Of a DNA stretch of 64,000 nt, positions 55,706 to 64,000 are shown in pieces. This DNA is from Rhodobacterales bacterium HKCCE4037 (lineage in GTDB: Bacteria; Pseudomonadota; Alphaproteobacteria; Rhodobacterales; Rhodobacteraceae): the NCBI GenBank assembly GCA_015689645.1, contig WVSM01000005.1, positions 248,001-312,000 on the forward strand. Direction: 5' to 3'. The position numbers were made by a program, and so were the translations under genes. The notes under the pieces are model-generated. The model saw nothing but the letters and a program-made list of their open reading frames with translations. It did no database searches and had not been told where the DNA came from. Every line of letters starts with the position of its first letter. Within the stretch, counting starts at the first letter, position 1.

Positions 55706-56998
55706 TTATGAGGCCGCCGCGCTGAGGGCGCGGTCGAGATCGGCGATCAGGTCATCGGCATCCTCGATCCCGATGGAGACGCGCACGACGTTGGGTGCGG
55801 CACCGGCGGCTTCTTGCTGCTCGGGGGTCAATTGGCGGTGCGTGGTGGAGGCCGAATGGATGATCAGGGACCGCGTATCGCCCAGGTTGGCGACGTGGCT
55901 GAAGATCTCCAGCGAATCGACCAGCTTCACGCAAGCCTCATATCCGCCCTTCACCGCGAAGGTGAACAGCGCGCCCGCGCCTTTCGGGCAGACGTCCTTC
56001 ACGCGGGAGTAGTAGGGCGAGCTTTCCAGCCCCGCGTAGGTCACGAAATCGACGCGCGGATCGTTTTCCAGCCAGTTGGCCACCTTCACCGCGTTCTCGA
56101 CGTGACGCTCCATCCGGAGCGACAGGGTCTCGATCCCCATCAGAGTGTAATGGGCGCCCTGCGGGTTCATCGTCATGCCGAGGTCGCGCAGGCCGATGGC
56201 GATGCCGTGGAAGGTGAAGGCCAGCGGGCCGAAGGTCTCGTGGAACTTGAGGCCATGGTATGCGGGCTCGGGCTGGCTGAGCGAGGGGAACTTGTCGGAG
56301 GCCGACCAGTCGAACTTGCCCGAATCGACGATCGCACCACCGGTGACGGTGCCGTTGCCGGTCAGGTACTTGGTGGTCGAATGCACCACCAGCGTCGCGC
56401 CGTGTTCGATCGGGCGGCAGAGGTAGGGCGTGGCCGAGGTGTTGTCGATGATCAGCGGCACACCGGCGGCGTCGGCTACATCGGCGATGGCGCGAATATC
56501 GGTGATGTAGCCGCCGGGGTTGGCGATGGATTCGCCGAAGACCGCGCGGGTGTCATCGTCGATGGCGGCTTTCACGGCATCCAGATCGTCGAAATCGACA
56601 AATTTCGCCGACCAGCCGAAGCGCTTGATGGTCTGGCTGAACTGCGTGACCGTGCCGCCATAAAGCCGGGTGGAGGCCACGATGTTCTTGCCCGGCCCCA
56701 TCAGCGGGAACAGCGCCATGATCTGTGCCGCGTGGCCGGAGGAGCAGCAGACAGCCCCCACGCCGCCTTCCAGCGTCGCGATGCGTTCCTGCAGCACGGC
56801 GACGGTCGGGTTGGTCAGGCGCGAGTAGATGAAGCCCACTTCCTGCAGGTTGAACAGCGCTGCCGCATGTTCGGCATCGCGGAACACGTAGGCCGTGCTC
56901 TGGTAGATCGGCGTCTGGCGGGCGCCTGTGGCGGGGTCGGGGCGCGCGCCCGCGTGGATCTGCAGCGTGTCGAAGCCGTAGGTGGGTCCGTCGGTCAT
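55706..56998 (-). CDS. metY: O-acetylhomoserine sulfhydrylase / aminocarboxypropyltransferase
   Basis: This PLP enzyme makes homocysteine or methionine precursors from O-acetylhomoserine and sulfide or thiols. The 430-residue product has the fold-type I features of the Cys/Met family: STAYVFRDAEHAAALF, YSRLTNPTVAVLQERIA, the SGHAAQ cofactor segment, and the lysine in STTKYLTGNG near residue 209. The length and GRPxxATGARQTPIYQ start fit MetY rather than MetB or MetC. ATG 56998 has GGGAGA just upstream. A SAM-II riboswitch was looked for in the leader and not found. Confidence 0.94.
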   Translation of the reverse strand: MTDGPTYGFDTLQIHAGARPDPATGARQTPIYQSTAYVFRDAEHAAALFNLQEVGFIYSRLTNPTVAVLQERIATLEGGVGAVCCSSGHAAQIMALFPLMGPGKNIVASTRLYGGTVTQFSQTIKRFGWSAKFVDFDDLDAVKAAIDDDTRAVFGESIANPGGYITDIRAIADVADAAGVPLIIDNTSATPYLCRPIEHGATLVVHSTTKYLTGNGTVTGGAIVDSGKFDWSASDKFPSLSQPEPAYHGLKFHETFGPLAFTFHGIAIGLRDLGMTMNPQGAHYTLMGIETLSLRMERHVENAVKVANWLENDPRVDFVTYAGLESSPYYSRVKDVCPKGAGALFTFAVKGGYEACVKLVDSLEIFSHVANLGDTRSLIIHSASTTHRQLTPEQQEAAGAAPNVVRVSIGIEDADDLIADLDRALSAAAS

Positions 56999-57222
56999 GG
57001 ATGTCTCCCTTGTCATAACTTGGCGCGGTTGTAGAACGCGTCGCCGGGTCGCTGCAATCTCCGCCGCGAAACGAGGGCCGTGCGTTCCGTGGTCCGCGCA
57101 ACCGGCAAACGCCTGTTCTTACATGTGCCGCAGGTCGGGCCTTTCCACGGGAGGCGCGACGGCTTGGCACTGGACGCGCGCGCCTCGAACGGGCAAAACC
57201 GCCGTGACCAACGCAGGACCGC

Positions 57223-57603
57223 ATGATGCTCGACTTCCTCAAACGCGCCGTGACCTGGTGGAATGGCCAGACCATCGGCACCCAGATCTTCACCGCCCGG
57301 AACGGGGAGAAGGTGGGTGAAGATGGGCAGGGCAACATCTTCTACCGCAATGCCGACGATACGAAGCGCTGGGTGATCTACAATGGCGAGGCCGAGGCCA
57401 GCCGGGTGGAGGCCGAGTGGCACGGCTGGCTGCATCGCACCTGGGACGAGCCGCCGACCGATCGCCCGCTGGTGCACAAGACGTGGGAAAAGCCGCACCT
57501 ACCGAACCTGACCGGATCGCCCGCAGCCTACGCGCCCGCGGGGTCCATCCGCCGGGTCGAGCCGGCTGAACGCAGCGATTACGAGGCCTGGTCGCCGGAA
57601 TGA
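57223..57603 (+). CDS. NDUFA12-type complex I accessory subunit
   Basis: A 126-residue protein of the NDUFA12 (B17.2) family, a supernumerary subunit shared by mitochondrial and alphaproteobacterial complex I. It has [34 protein letters not shown]-like ([15 protein letters not shown]) and PPEWHGWLH-type ([16 protein letters not shown]) segments. There are two ATG codons in a row; I use the first. It is divergent from metY. Confidence 0.95.
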   Translation: MMLDFLKRAVTWWNGQTIGTQIFTARNGEKVGEDGQGNIFYRNADDTKRWVIYNGEAEASRVEAEWHGWLHRTWDEPPTDRPLVHKTWEKPHLPNLTGSPAAYAPAGSIRRVEPAERSDYEAWSPE

Positions 57604-57718
57604 CGGCGCCAACGGGCCGGGGCGATGAAACCAGCCCCTTGGCCTCGTGCGCGACTGAGGCTATCCCCGTTCCATGTCCAGGACCGAACCCTTCATGAGC
57701 GATCTGCGCCCCGGCGGC

Positions 57719-57762
57719 GCGTCCGCCGTCCTGCCTCGGTCGTTCAACGGCGGGGCGGACGC
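57719..57762 (+). promoter_or_regulatory. Stem that could hide the DUF2155 ribosome site
   Basis: gcgtccgc (57719-57726) can pair with gcggacgc (57755-57762), which ends directly before the ATG. The only purine-rich stretch near the start (ggcgggg) lies against this stem. Control of translation is possible but unproven. Confidence 0.3.
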
Positions 57763-58338
57763 ATGATGCTGCGCGCCGGTTTTCTGTGTGTTTTGCTGCT
57801 CGTCCCCGCAGTGCCGACCACGGCGCAACAATTCGACAATTTCGACGGCACCTCGACCTTCGATGATTTCCAGCTCGACTCCGGTGACGGGGAGGGAACC
57901 GGCCTGACGTTGTCCGAGGACGGTGCGCTTCTGCCTGATAACGGCAGCGGGGATATCCAGCTCAACCTCGGCGATGGCGGCTCGCAAGGCACGTTCGAGA
58001 GCTTTCCGGGCGTCACCGGTCCGGTCACCTCGGTCAGCCAGCCGGCGACCGAGCAGGGCAGCGTCGTGACATTGCGCGCGCTCGACAAGATGCTGGGGCA
58101 ACCCACGGATGTGGAATTGTCGATGGGCCAGACGGTCGTGTTCGGTCGCATCGCGATCCGCGCCATCGAATGCCGCTACCCGGCCAGCGATCCGGGTGGC
58201 GATGCCTTTGCACATCTCGAAGTGCTCGATCTGGAGGGGAATTCCCTGTTCGATGGCTGGATGATCGCGTCGAGCCCGGCGTTGAACGCGCTTGAACACT
58301 CGCGCTACGACGTTTGGGTCCTGCGCTGCACCGCCTGA
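57763..58338 (+). CDS. Secreted DUF2155 domain protein
   Basis: A 191-residue exported protein with a signal peptide (1-21, cleavage after TTA), an acidic low-complexity stretch (about 22-90), and a C-terminal DUF2155 domain starting VVTLRALDKMLGQPTDVEL and ending YDVWVLRCTA. Cysteines in AIECRYP and VLRCTA may pair. The function is unknown. The ndufa12-DUF2155-aat arrangement is common in Rhodobacteraceae. Two adjacent ATG codons could serve as start. Confidence 0.88.
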   Translation: MMLRAGFLCVLLLVPAVPTTAQQFDNFDGTSTFDDFQLDSGDGEGTGLTLSEDGALLPDNGSGDIQLNLGDGGSQGTFESFPGVTGPVTSVSQPATEQGSVVTLRALDKMLGQPTDVELSMGQTVVFGRIAIRAIECRYPASDPGGDAFAHLEVLDLEGNSLFDGWMIASSPALNALEHSRYDVWVLRCTA

Positions 58339-58348
58339 AAAGTTCTCT

Positions 58349-58987
58349 CTAGAGCGTCAGGGGCGCATCTTCCGGAAGGGCATTAAAATCGGCCGTTCGC
58401 GTCAGGGCCCGGCTCAATTGCTCCCGGTATCGGGACCTCGGGATTTCGCGCGCCCCGAGCGAGATCAGGTGGTCGGTCACGAATTGCGTGTCAAACAGGG
58501 TGAACCCCCCAGCCCGCAGCCGGTGCACGAGGTGGGCCAGCGCCAGTTTCGAGGCGTCGGTGCGTCGCGAGAACATGCTTTCCCCGAAAAACGCCGCCCC
58601 AAGCGCGATGCCGAAGACGCCGCCGGCAAGACCAGCCTCGTCGTGGATTTCCAGCGAATGGGCCAGCCCCTGTGCGTGCAACACCTGGTAGCAGGCGAGA
58701 AGTTCATGGTTGATCCACGTCGGCTTGCGGTTGGCGCAGCCTTCGACAACACCGGCGAAATCTCGGTTGACCCGGACCTCGTATCCGCCCTTCCGGATCC
58801 GTCGGCGCAGCGAACGCGAGACATGGAATTCATCAAGCGGGAACACGCCTCGGCGTTGCGGATCGACCCAGAAGATGTCGGGATCGTCCGAGCCTTCCGA
58901 CATCGGAAAAATCCCCGCCGCATAGGCGCGCACCATCAATTCCGGTGACAGACGCGGTCGATCTTGGGGATGCATGTCATGGGCCAT
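58349..58987 (-). CDS. aat: Leucyl/phenylalanyl-tRNA-protein transferase
   Basis: Aat adds Leu or Phe to N-terminal Arg or Lys of proteins, making them substrates for ClpS/ClpAP. The 212-residue product has LMVRAYAAGIFPMSE, FWVDPQRRGVFPL, TWINHELLACYQVLHAQGLAHSLE, GGVFGIALGAAFFGESMFSR, and FTLFDTQFVTDHLISLGA, all typical. The 3' end lies only 10 nt from the convergent DUF2155 gene. ATG 58975 is an alternative start. Confidence 0.96.
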   Translation of the reverse strand: MAHDMHPQDRPRLSPELMVRAYAAGIFPMSEGSDDPDIFWVDPQRRGVFPLDEFHVSRSLRRRIRKGGYEVRVNRDFAGVVEGCANRKPTWINHELLACYQVLHAQGLAHSLEIHDEAGLAGGVFGIALGAAFFGESMFSRRTDASKLALAHLVHRLRAGGFTLFDTQFVTDHLISLGAREIPRSRYREQLSRALTRTADFNALPEDAPLTL

Positions 58988-59108
58988 GATGCAGAGGTAA
59001 ACGGAAGAGGATCAAAATCCCACGGTAAATTGTGTCCGGTGGCGCGCGGGCTGCCGATTGCACAGCGTTTACCGTGAATTAAGAGAAAATTGCCTATATT
59101 CGTCCCGC

Positions 59109-59252
59109 ATGCATCCCGACGGCCTTCCTGAGTCGTCACATGGATCCGATCGGAGCAGCCCGGTGGCCAGGACCTTTCCCGTGGGTCCGCACCGACAGGG
59201 TTTCGATCATTGGCAGGGACGTCCAGCCAGCTTGGACGGTCTGCTGCATTAA
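59109..59252 (+). CDS. Possible small protein gene (or small RNA) between aat and accC
   Basis: An open frame of 47 residues ends TAA at 59250-59252, one base before a terminator stem. TATATT lies 9 nt before its ATG, which would make the message nearly leaderless. An internal GTG at 59163 has GGAG at 59152-59155 and would give a 29-residue basic, aromatic peptide ending RPASLDGLLH. I recognise no family. Because the same stretch folds into hairpins, a small RNA of about 190 nt is an equally good reading. Confidence 0.4.
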   Translation: MHPDGLPESSHGSDRSSPVARTFPVGPHRQGFDHWQGRPASLDGLLH

Positions 59253-59253
59253 G

Positions 59254-59297
59254 AAACGGCGCTTCGGAAGCTCACTCCGCAGCGCCGTTTCGCTTTT
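59254..59297 (+). terminator. Strong intrinsic terminator in the aat-accC gap
   Basis: Perfect 10-bp arms aaacggcgct (59254-59263) and agcgccgttt (59281-59290) enclose an inner cgga/tccg pair, followed by CGCTTTT. The T-run favours the plus strand, where no annotated gene ends nearby; that is the main reason to suspect a small transcript upstream of it. Confidence 0.75.
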
Positions 59298-59469
59298 CTC
59301 GCGGTCGCAAGCACCCGGTCTGGTCGTGGATGCGCTGCGTCTTATTGGTGCGCTCGGATCCCCTTCGAAGCCATCGGGAGAACCTCTTTATCCAAGGCGC
59401 GCGCGAAGACGGTGACGCTTTGGAATGCCGAGGAAATCCAGCCGGACAGCGAGATCCTCCGTGCGCACG

Positions 59470-60816
59470 TCAGCCCATGTTCTCGGCCAGCCAGCCTTCG
59501 AGCCAGTGGATCGTGTAATCGCCCGTCTGCACGGCTTCGGCCTGCAGCAACTCGTGGAAGAGCGGCACGGTCGTGTCCACGCCATCGACAATCAGCTCGC
59601 CCAACGCGCGGTCGAGCCGGGCCAGCGCCTCGGGCCGGTCGCGGCCATGGACGATCAGCTTGGCGATCAGCGAATCGTAATAGGGCGGGATGCGGTAGCC
59701 GTCATAAAGCGCCGAATCCATCCGCACCCCAAGCCCACCCGGCGCATGGTATTGCGTGATCGTGCCGGGGCTGGGGGAGAAGTTCGGAAGCTTCTCGGCG
59801 TTGATGCGGACCTCGATGGCGTGGCCGTTGACCCGCAGGTCGTCCTGTTCGAACGACATCGGCAGGCCTGCCGCGACGCGAATCTGTTCGCGGACAAGGT
59901 CCACGCCCATGATCGCCTCGGTCACGGGATGTTCGACCTGAAGGCGGGTGTTCATCTCGATGAAGAAGAATTCGCCGTTCTCGTAGAGGAACTCGATCGT
60001 GCCGGCGCCCTCGTACCCCAGGTCTCCCACGGCCTTGGCGCAGGTCTCGCCGATGCGGGCGCGCGTCTCGGCGTCGATGGCGGGGCCGGGGGCTTCTTCG
60101 AAGACCTTCTGGTGGCGGCGCTGGAGCGAACAGTCACGCTCCCCCAGGTGCACCGCGCGGCCCTTGCCGTCGCCGAAGACCTGCACCTCGATATGGCGGG
60201 GTTTGCCGAGATATTTTTCGATATAGACCTCGTCGTTGCCGAAGGCGGCCTTTGCCTCGGACCGGGCGGAGCGGAAGGCGATTTCCATCTCGTCCCGGCT
60301 CTTCGCAAGTTTCATGCCGCGCCCGCCACCGCCGGCGGTGGCCTTGACGATCACCGGGTAGCCCGCTTCGTCGCCCACCTTGTAGGCCGCGTCTAGGTCC
60401 GGCACGCCGCCGTCCGAGCCGGGCACGCAGGGCACGCCAAGCGCCTTCATCGTGTCCTTGGCGGTGATCTTGTCGCCCATCATGCGGATGTGTTCGGCGG
60501 ACGGCCCGATGAACTTGATCCCGTGGTCCTCGACCGCCTGCACGAAGGTCGCGTTCTCCGACAGGAAGCCGTAGCCGGGGTGGATCGCCTCGGCACCGGT
60601 GATCTCGCAGGCCGAAAGGATCGCGGACATGCTGAGGTAGCTTTCGGAGCCTGGGGCAGGGCCGATGCAGACCGACTCGTCGGCCATGCGCACGTGCATC
60701 GCGTCGGCATCGGCGGTGGAATGGACCGCCACGGTTTCCACGCCCATCTCGCGGGCGGCGCGGATGACGCGGAGCGCGATCTCGCCCCGGTTGGCGATCA
60801 GGATCTTGCGGAACAT
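59470..60816 (-). CDS. accC: Biotin carboxylase subunit of acetyl-CoA carboxylase
   Basis: AccC carboxylates biotin on AccB with ATP and bicarbonate, the first half of malonyl-CoA synthesis. The 448-residue product opens [20 protein letters not shown] and has [10 protein letters not shown], the glycine-rich ATP loop [10 protein letters not shown], the [16 protein letters not shown] segment, and [11 protein letters not shown]. The length is that of the free-standing enzyme. It lies 19 nt after accB on the same strand. Confidence 0.97.
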   Translation of the reverse strand: MFRKILIANRGEIALRVIRAAREMGVETVAVHSTADADAMHVRMADESVCIGPAPGSESYLSMSAILSACEITGAEAIHPGYGFLSENATFVQAVEDHGIKFIGPSAEHIRMMGDKITAKDTMKALGVPCVPGSDGGVPDLDAAYKVGDEAGYPVIVKATAGGGGRGMKLAKSRDEMEIAFRSARSEAKAAFGNDEVYIEKYLGKPRHIEVQVFGDGKGRAVHLGERDCSLQRRHQKVFEEAPGPAIDAETRARIGETCAKAVGDLGYEGAGTIEFLYENGEFFFIEMNTRLQVEHPVTEAIMGVDLVREQIRVAAGLPMSFEQDDLRVNGHAIEVRINAEKLPNFSPSPGTITQYHAPGGLGVRMDSALYDGYRIPPYYDSLIAKLIVHGRDRPEALARLDRALGELIVDGVDTTVPLFHELLQAEAVQTGDYTIHWLEGWLAENMG

Positions 60817-60835
60817 GGGTCTGCCCCTTTGCGGA

Positions 60836-61324
60836 TTATTCGATGATCATCAACGGCGCGCCGAATTCGACAGGGGCGCCGTCTTCGACAAGAATGCGCT
60901 TGACGGTGCCGGAGCGGGGCGCGGGGATCTGGTTCATCGTCTTCATCGCTTCGACGATCAGGAGGGTCTGGCCCTCTTTCACCTTGTCACCCACGCTCAC
61001 GAAGGCGGCGGAGTTGGGTTCGGGCTGGAGGTAGACCGTGCCGACCATCGGGGAGGTGACGGCGCCGGGGGCCTGCGCGGGATCTTCGGGTGTTTCGGCC
61101 GTGGCGGCGGCGGGGGCTGCCGAAACCGGGGCGGCGGCAGGGGCGGCTGCGGCGGCCTGCATCGCGACAGGGGCGGCCATGATCTGGCGGGCGACCCGCA
61201 CATTCAGCCAGTCGGATTCGGCATATTCACGCTTCACATGAAGCTCGGTCAGGTCATTTTCCCGCAGAAGCTCTGCCAAGGCCTTGATAAAGGCCACATC
61301 TTCGTCGCGCGTCTTGTCAGCCAT
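60836..61324 (-). CDS. accB: Biotin carboxyl carrier protein of acetyl-CoA carboxylase
   Basis: AccB carries the biotin between carboxylase and transferase. The 162-residue product has an N-terminal domain, an Ala/Pro-rich flexible linker (about 50-85), and a biotinyl domain with K128 in VEAMKTMNQ, 34 residues from the C-terminus, as expected. Most relatives read AMKMMN or AMKLMN. ATG 61324 (MADKTRDED) is preferred over the frame start at 61354. A hairpin ggcggg/cccgcc (61395-61411) lies in the upstream gap. Confidence 0.96.
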   Translation of the reverse strand: MADKTRDEDVAFIKALAELLRENDLTELHVKREYAESDWLNVRVARQIMAAPVAMQAAAAAPAAAPVSAAPAAATAETPEDPAQAPGAVTSPMVGTVYLQPEPNSAAFVSVGDKVKEGQTLLIVEAMKTMNQIPAPRSGTVKRILVEDGAPVEFGAPLMIIE

Positions 61325-61601
61325 GTCGCTCCTCACCGTCCGTCTGATGCCCATCGCCGGGTCTGTTGGTTTCCGCGCTATACCTCAGGGGTCAGGCGGG
61401 GAAAACCCGCCGCGTGCGTCATTATGTGGGCCAAGCAGGGGCGGGATGCACGTGGAATTGCACAAAATCCGGGCGCGACGCAGGCTTTGACCGAAAAATC
61501 GGCCGCGGCGGACGATTTTCATTTTTTACCATTTGATAAATTTTTGGACCCGTGCCAGCCTCGGTTCGACCAAGCCATTCGATCAGCGAGGGACAGGACG
61601 C

Positions 61602-62939
61602 ATGACGAACAGCCCGTTTACCCCCGGCATTGCCCCGGCCCGCCTGCCGCAGGAGGCGCTGGCCGAGAATTTCGCAGACCTCCACGCGCCGCTGGATGCG
61701 CATGAGGCGCTGGTCGCCGCGGATCGCTGTTACTTCTGCCACGATGCGCCCTGCATCACGGCCTGCCCGACCTCGATCGACATTCCGCTGTTCATCCGGC
61801 AGATCTCGACCGACACGCCCGAGGCCGCGGCGAAGACGATCTTCGAGCAGAATATCCTCGGCGGCATGTGCGCCCGCGTCTGCCCGACCGAGACGCTCTG
61901 CGAAGAGGCCTGCGTGCGCGAGGCGGCCGAGGGCAAGCCGGTGGAGATCGGACGCCTGCAGCGGTACGCGACGGACACGCTGATGGCCAAGGGCGTTCAT
62001 CCGTTCGAACGCGCCGCGCCGACCGGGCGCAAGATCGCCGTGGTGGGGGCGGGGCCGGCGGGGCTGGCCTGTGCGCACAGGCTCGCCATGAAAGGCCATG
62101 ACGTCGACATCTACGACAAACGCGCCAAGGCCGGTGGCCTGAACGAATACGGCATCGCCAGCTACAAGAGCACCGAGAATTTCGCGCAGGCGGAGGTGGA
62201 TTGGCTGATGCAGATCGGGGGCATCACGCTCTTGACCGACCGGACGCTGGGGCAGGACCTCACGCTGGGAGAACTTCAAAGCGATTACGACGCGGTCTTC
62301 CTCGGAATGGGTCTGGCGGGCGTGAACGCGCTGAGGGCCAATGGCGAGACCCGCGAAGGCGTCTCGGACGCGGTGGCTTTCATCGCCGATCTGCGCCAGT
62401 CCACGGACCTTTCCACCCTGCCGGTGGGCCGGAACGTGGTGGTTATCGGCGGCGGCATGACGGCGGTGGACGCGGCGGTGCAATCCAAGCTGCTCGGCGC
62501 GGAAAACGTCACGATCCTCTACCGCCGGGGCCGCGACGCGATGCCCGCGAGCCGGTATGAGCAGGATCTTGCGGCCTCCAAGGGCGTGCGCTTCATCTTC
62601 AACGCGATGCCGCTGGAGGTGCTCGGCAACGGCACGGCCACGGCACTACGCTGCGAATACACGAAGGTCGAAGGCAACAGCGTGCAGGGCACGGGCGAGA
62701 CCTTCGATATCCCCGCCGACCAGGTGCTGAAGGCGATTGGCCAGACGCTCCACGGCTCACCCGAGGGGCTGACGCTCGATGGCGCGAAGATCGCGGTGAC
62801 CGGCGCGGGCCGCACCAGCCTCGACCGCGTCTGGGCAGGCGGCGATTGCGCAAGCGGCGGCGAGGACCTGACCGTGACCGCCGTGGCCGAGGGCCGGGAT
62901 GCGGCGGAAGATATCCATGCGGCGTTGAGTGACGCGTGA
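61602..62939 (+). CDS. preT: NAD(P)-dependent dihydropyrimidine dehydrogenase subunit PreT
   Basis: PreT, with PreA, reduces uracil and thymine with NADH. The 445-residue product has the N-terminal iron-sulfur ligands C43, C46, C51, C55 and C90, C94, C100, C104, then a FAD site (VVGAGPAGLA, about 147-156) and a second nucleotide site (VVVIGGGMTAVD near 283-294). It ends TSLDRVWAGGDCASGGEDLT. It could be taken for a GltD-like subunit, but the preA start downstream settles the call. The 277-nt gap to accB is divergent and has an AT-rich stretch (61513-61553) that probably holds the promoter. Confidence 0.93.
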   Translation: MTNSPFTPGIAPARLPQEALAENFADLHAPLDAHEALVAADRCYFCHDAPCITACPTSIDIPLFIRQISTDTPEAAAKTIFEQNILGGMCARVCPTETLCEEACVREAAEGKPVEIGRLQRYATDTLMAKGVHPFERAAPTGRKIAVVGAGPAGLACAHRLAMKGHDVDIYDKRAKAGGLNEYGIASYKSTENFAQAEVDWLMQIGGITLLTDRTLGQDLTLGELQSDYDAVFLGMGLAGVNALRANGETREGVSDAVAFIADLRQSTDLSTLPVGRNVVVIGGGMTAVDAAVQSKLLGAENVTILYRRGRDAMPASRYEQDLAASKGVRFIFNAMPLEVLGNGTATALRCEYTKVEGNSVQGTGETFDIPADQVLKAIGQTLHGSPEGLTLDGAKIAVTGAGRTSLDRVWAGGDCASGGEDLTVTAVAEGRDAAEDIHAALSDA

Positions 62940-63002
62940 TCAAGAGGGTGTGCGGAGAGATGTGCTAGAATGGGCCTTGTCCAACAGGATTGGGAGGTTG
63001 CA

Positions 63003-63842
63003 ATGACACTCGAAACCGACGTGGCGAACCACTACACGACCGGCGCACTGACGGATCGCGTCAAGGCGGCAATGATTGCGGCGGGGATCGACCCCGAAGC
63101 CGCGACGGCAAAGGACCTCAAGGCCGGTGACGAATTCCATACCGGCGGCGTTGCGGCGTCGGATCATTTCTTCGGCCATCTGGACATCACTTCGGAGATG
63201 CGCGTGCTGGATGCTGGATGCGGCATCGGGGGCACCTCGCGCCTGATCGCGGATCGCTTTGGTGCGACGGTGACGGGCGTGGACCTGACACCGGAGTTCG
63301 TTGAGACCGCGCGCGATCTGACCGAGATGGTCGGGATGGGCGACCGGATCGGTTTCCACGTCGGCAGCGTACTGGACATGCCGGTTGGGGATGCCGAGTT
63401 CGACCTTGCCGTGATGATGCATGTCGGAATGAACATCGCCGACAAGACCGCGTTGATGTCAGAAGTTGCGCGCTGCCTGAAACCCGGCGGCACCTTCGCG
63501 GTGTTCGACGTCATGGCAGGGCCTTCAGGCGCTGCGGCGCTTTATCCGGTGCCGTGGTCGACCGTCGCGGAAACTTCGTTCCTGCACAGCCCTGACACCT
63601 ATGCCGATGCCGCCGCGGCGGCGGGTCTGACCGAGATCCTGCGGGAGGACCGAACGGCCTTCGCCAGGGACTTCTTCGCACAGGTCGCTGCAAAGACCGT
63701 CGAGGCCGGCGGGCCACCGCCCTTCGGCATCCACCTGATGATGGGCGAAACGGCGCCCGAGAAATTCGGCAATTACGTTCGCGGACTGGAGATCGGTGCG
63801 CTGGCGCCGACCGAGATGATCTTCCGCAAGGACGCGGCATGA
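63003..63842 (+). CDS. Class I SAM-dependent methyltransferase between preT and preA
   Basis: A 279-residue Rossmann-fold methyltransferase with motif I VLDAGCGIGG (68-77), an acidic end of strand 2 (TGVDLTPEFV), and RCLKPGGTFAVFDVM as the post-I region. The overall plan recalls small-molecule methyltransferases of the sarcosine/phosphoethanolamine type, but the substrate cannot be told. ATG 63003 has GGGAGG 6 nt upstream. It lies 63 nt after preT and 48 nt before preA, so it is likely part of the same operon. Confidence 0.88.
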   Translation: MTLETDVANHYTTGALTDRVKAAMIAAGIDPEAATAKDLKAGDEFHTGGVAASDHFFGHLDITSEMRVLDAGCGIGGTSRLIADRFGATVTGVDLTPEFVETARDLTEMVGMGDRIGFHVGSVLDMPVGDAEFDLAVMMHVGMNIADKTALMSEVARCLKPGGTFAVFDVMAGPSGAAALYPVPWSTVAETSFLHSPDTYADAAAAAGLTEILREDRTAFARDFFAQVAAKTVEAGGPPPFGIHLMMGETAPEKFGNYVRGLEIGALAPTEMIFRKDAA

Positions 63843-63890
63843 GCCGCGCTCCGGTATTCCATTCCATCCTTCCCGAAAGGAGTTTGTCCC

Positions 63891-64000
63891 ATGGCTGACC
63901 TGACCTCCAACTTTCTCGGTATCAAATCCCCGAACCCGTTCTGGCTGGCCTCGGCGCCGCCGACGGACAAGCAATACAATGTCGAACGTGCCTTCGAGGC
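63891..64000 (+). CDS. preA: Dihydropyrimidine dehydrogenase subunit PreA, 5' part only
   Basis: The window ends after 36 complete codons. The visible product starts MADLTSNFLGIKSPNPFWLA and continues SAPPTDKQYNVERAFEA, the characteristic start of PreA, the catalytic subunit that binds FMN and iron-sulfur clusters. AAGGAG lies 8 nt before the ATG. Together with preT this implies reductive pyrimidine breakdown. Confidence 0.9.
   Translation, partial: MADLTSNFLGIKSPNPFWLASAPPTDKQYNVERAFE

Larger units (their letters stand above)
58988..59469. other. 480-bp gap between aat and accC
   Basis: There is no ordinary gene here. The part at 59095-59297 holds a candidate small gene on the plus strand: a TATATT -10-like element (59095-59100), a 47-codon open frame (59109-59252), two small hairpins (59170-59188 and 59221-59237), and a strong terminator (59254-59297). 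The remaining 59298-59469 shows nothing I can support; its open frames on either strand are overlaps into accC or lack start signals. Confidence 0.6.

Noticed and set aside
56999-57222. SAM-II riboswitch before metY
   Set aside because: The metY leader lacks the conserved SAM-II core (GCTTGC followed by CGTTAAA); only loose similarity was seen.
57013-57498. 161-residue minus-strand frame across ndufa12, ending just before metY
   Set aside because: It overlaps a clear NDUFA12 gene, has no ribosome site and no recognisable domain.
59210-59518. 102-residue plus-strand frame in the aat-accC gap
   Set aside because: It runs through the strong terminator and into accC, has no start signal, and is rich in Ser and Arg like a shadow frame.
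1-64000. tRNA genes, CRISPR arrays, insertion sequences or prophage genes
   Set aside because: None was seen in the gaps: no T-loop/anticodon pattern, no regular spacers, no transposase or phage motif among the proteins.

Overview
This window is chromosomal DNA from an alphaproteobacterium, most likely Rhodobacteraceae (Roseobacter group). The evidence is the high-GC codon use, a complete division and cell wall (dcw) cluster in the alphaproteobacterial order with small inserted membrane proteins (DUF2484) between murC and murB, an NDUFA12-type complex I accessory protein next to a DUF2155 protein and aat, aerobic-type cobaltochelatase genes (cobS, cobT), and a SleB-type hydrolase next to ppdK. 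No tRNA, rRNA, CRISPR array, insertion sequence or prophage was found.

Positions 1-24663 hold the dcw cluster on the plus strand: mraZ, rsmH, ftsL, ftsI, murE, murF, mraY, a small unknown gene, murD, ftsW, murG, murC, two tandem DUF2484 genes, a third small membrane protein, murB, ddl, ftsQ, ftsA, ftsZ, then (after a clear terminator) lpxC, bamD and recN. Most joints are ATGA or TGATG stop/start overlaps, so the cluster is built for translational coupling. It makes the lipid II precursor from UDP-GlcNAc-enolpyruvate through to the flippase and transglycosylase partners, and assembles the FtsZ/A/Q/L/I/W divisome. The leader before mraZ is long (490 nt) and holds a perfect DnaA box, 10-bp-phased TGGGN repeats resembling MraZ operators, and a 13-bp hairpin. 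A second perfect DnaA box lies just after the ftsZ terminator.

Positions 24848-27663 carry a ClC-type anion protein and a secreted protein of unknown function. Positions 27855-37777 are all on the minus strand: a secreted SPOR-like/peptidoglycan-binding protein with a degenerate trypsin fold, cobS, a small membrane protein, a small secreted protein, a threonine dehydratase-like enzyme, another secreted protein, cobT, an M24B aminopeptidase and a DUF427 protein.

Positions 38023-52143 are mainly plus strand: glyQ, a membrane-anchored small protein, glyS, a PPDK-like enzyme with a divergent nucleotide domain, a SleB hydrolase, folB (with an unexplained C-terminal extension), an inverted acetyltransferase gene, folP, glmM, guaD (minus) and mgtE. 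A 98-bp multi-stem palindrome separates mgtE from a 1071-codon minus-strand gene whose product looks like a fusion of a GspL/PilM-type and a GspC/PilP-type domain.

Positions 55706-64000 hold metY (minus), ndufa12 and a DUF2155 gene (plus), aat (minus), a 480-bp gap with a candidate small RNA or small protein gene ending in a strong terminator, accC and accB (minus), then preT, a methyltransferase gene and the start of preA (plus), which suggests reductive pyrimidine breakdown. preA is cut by the window end.
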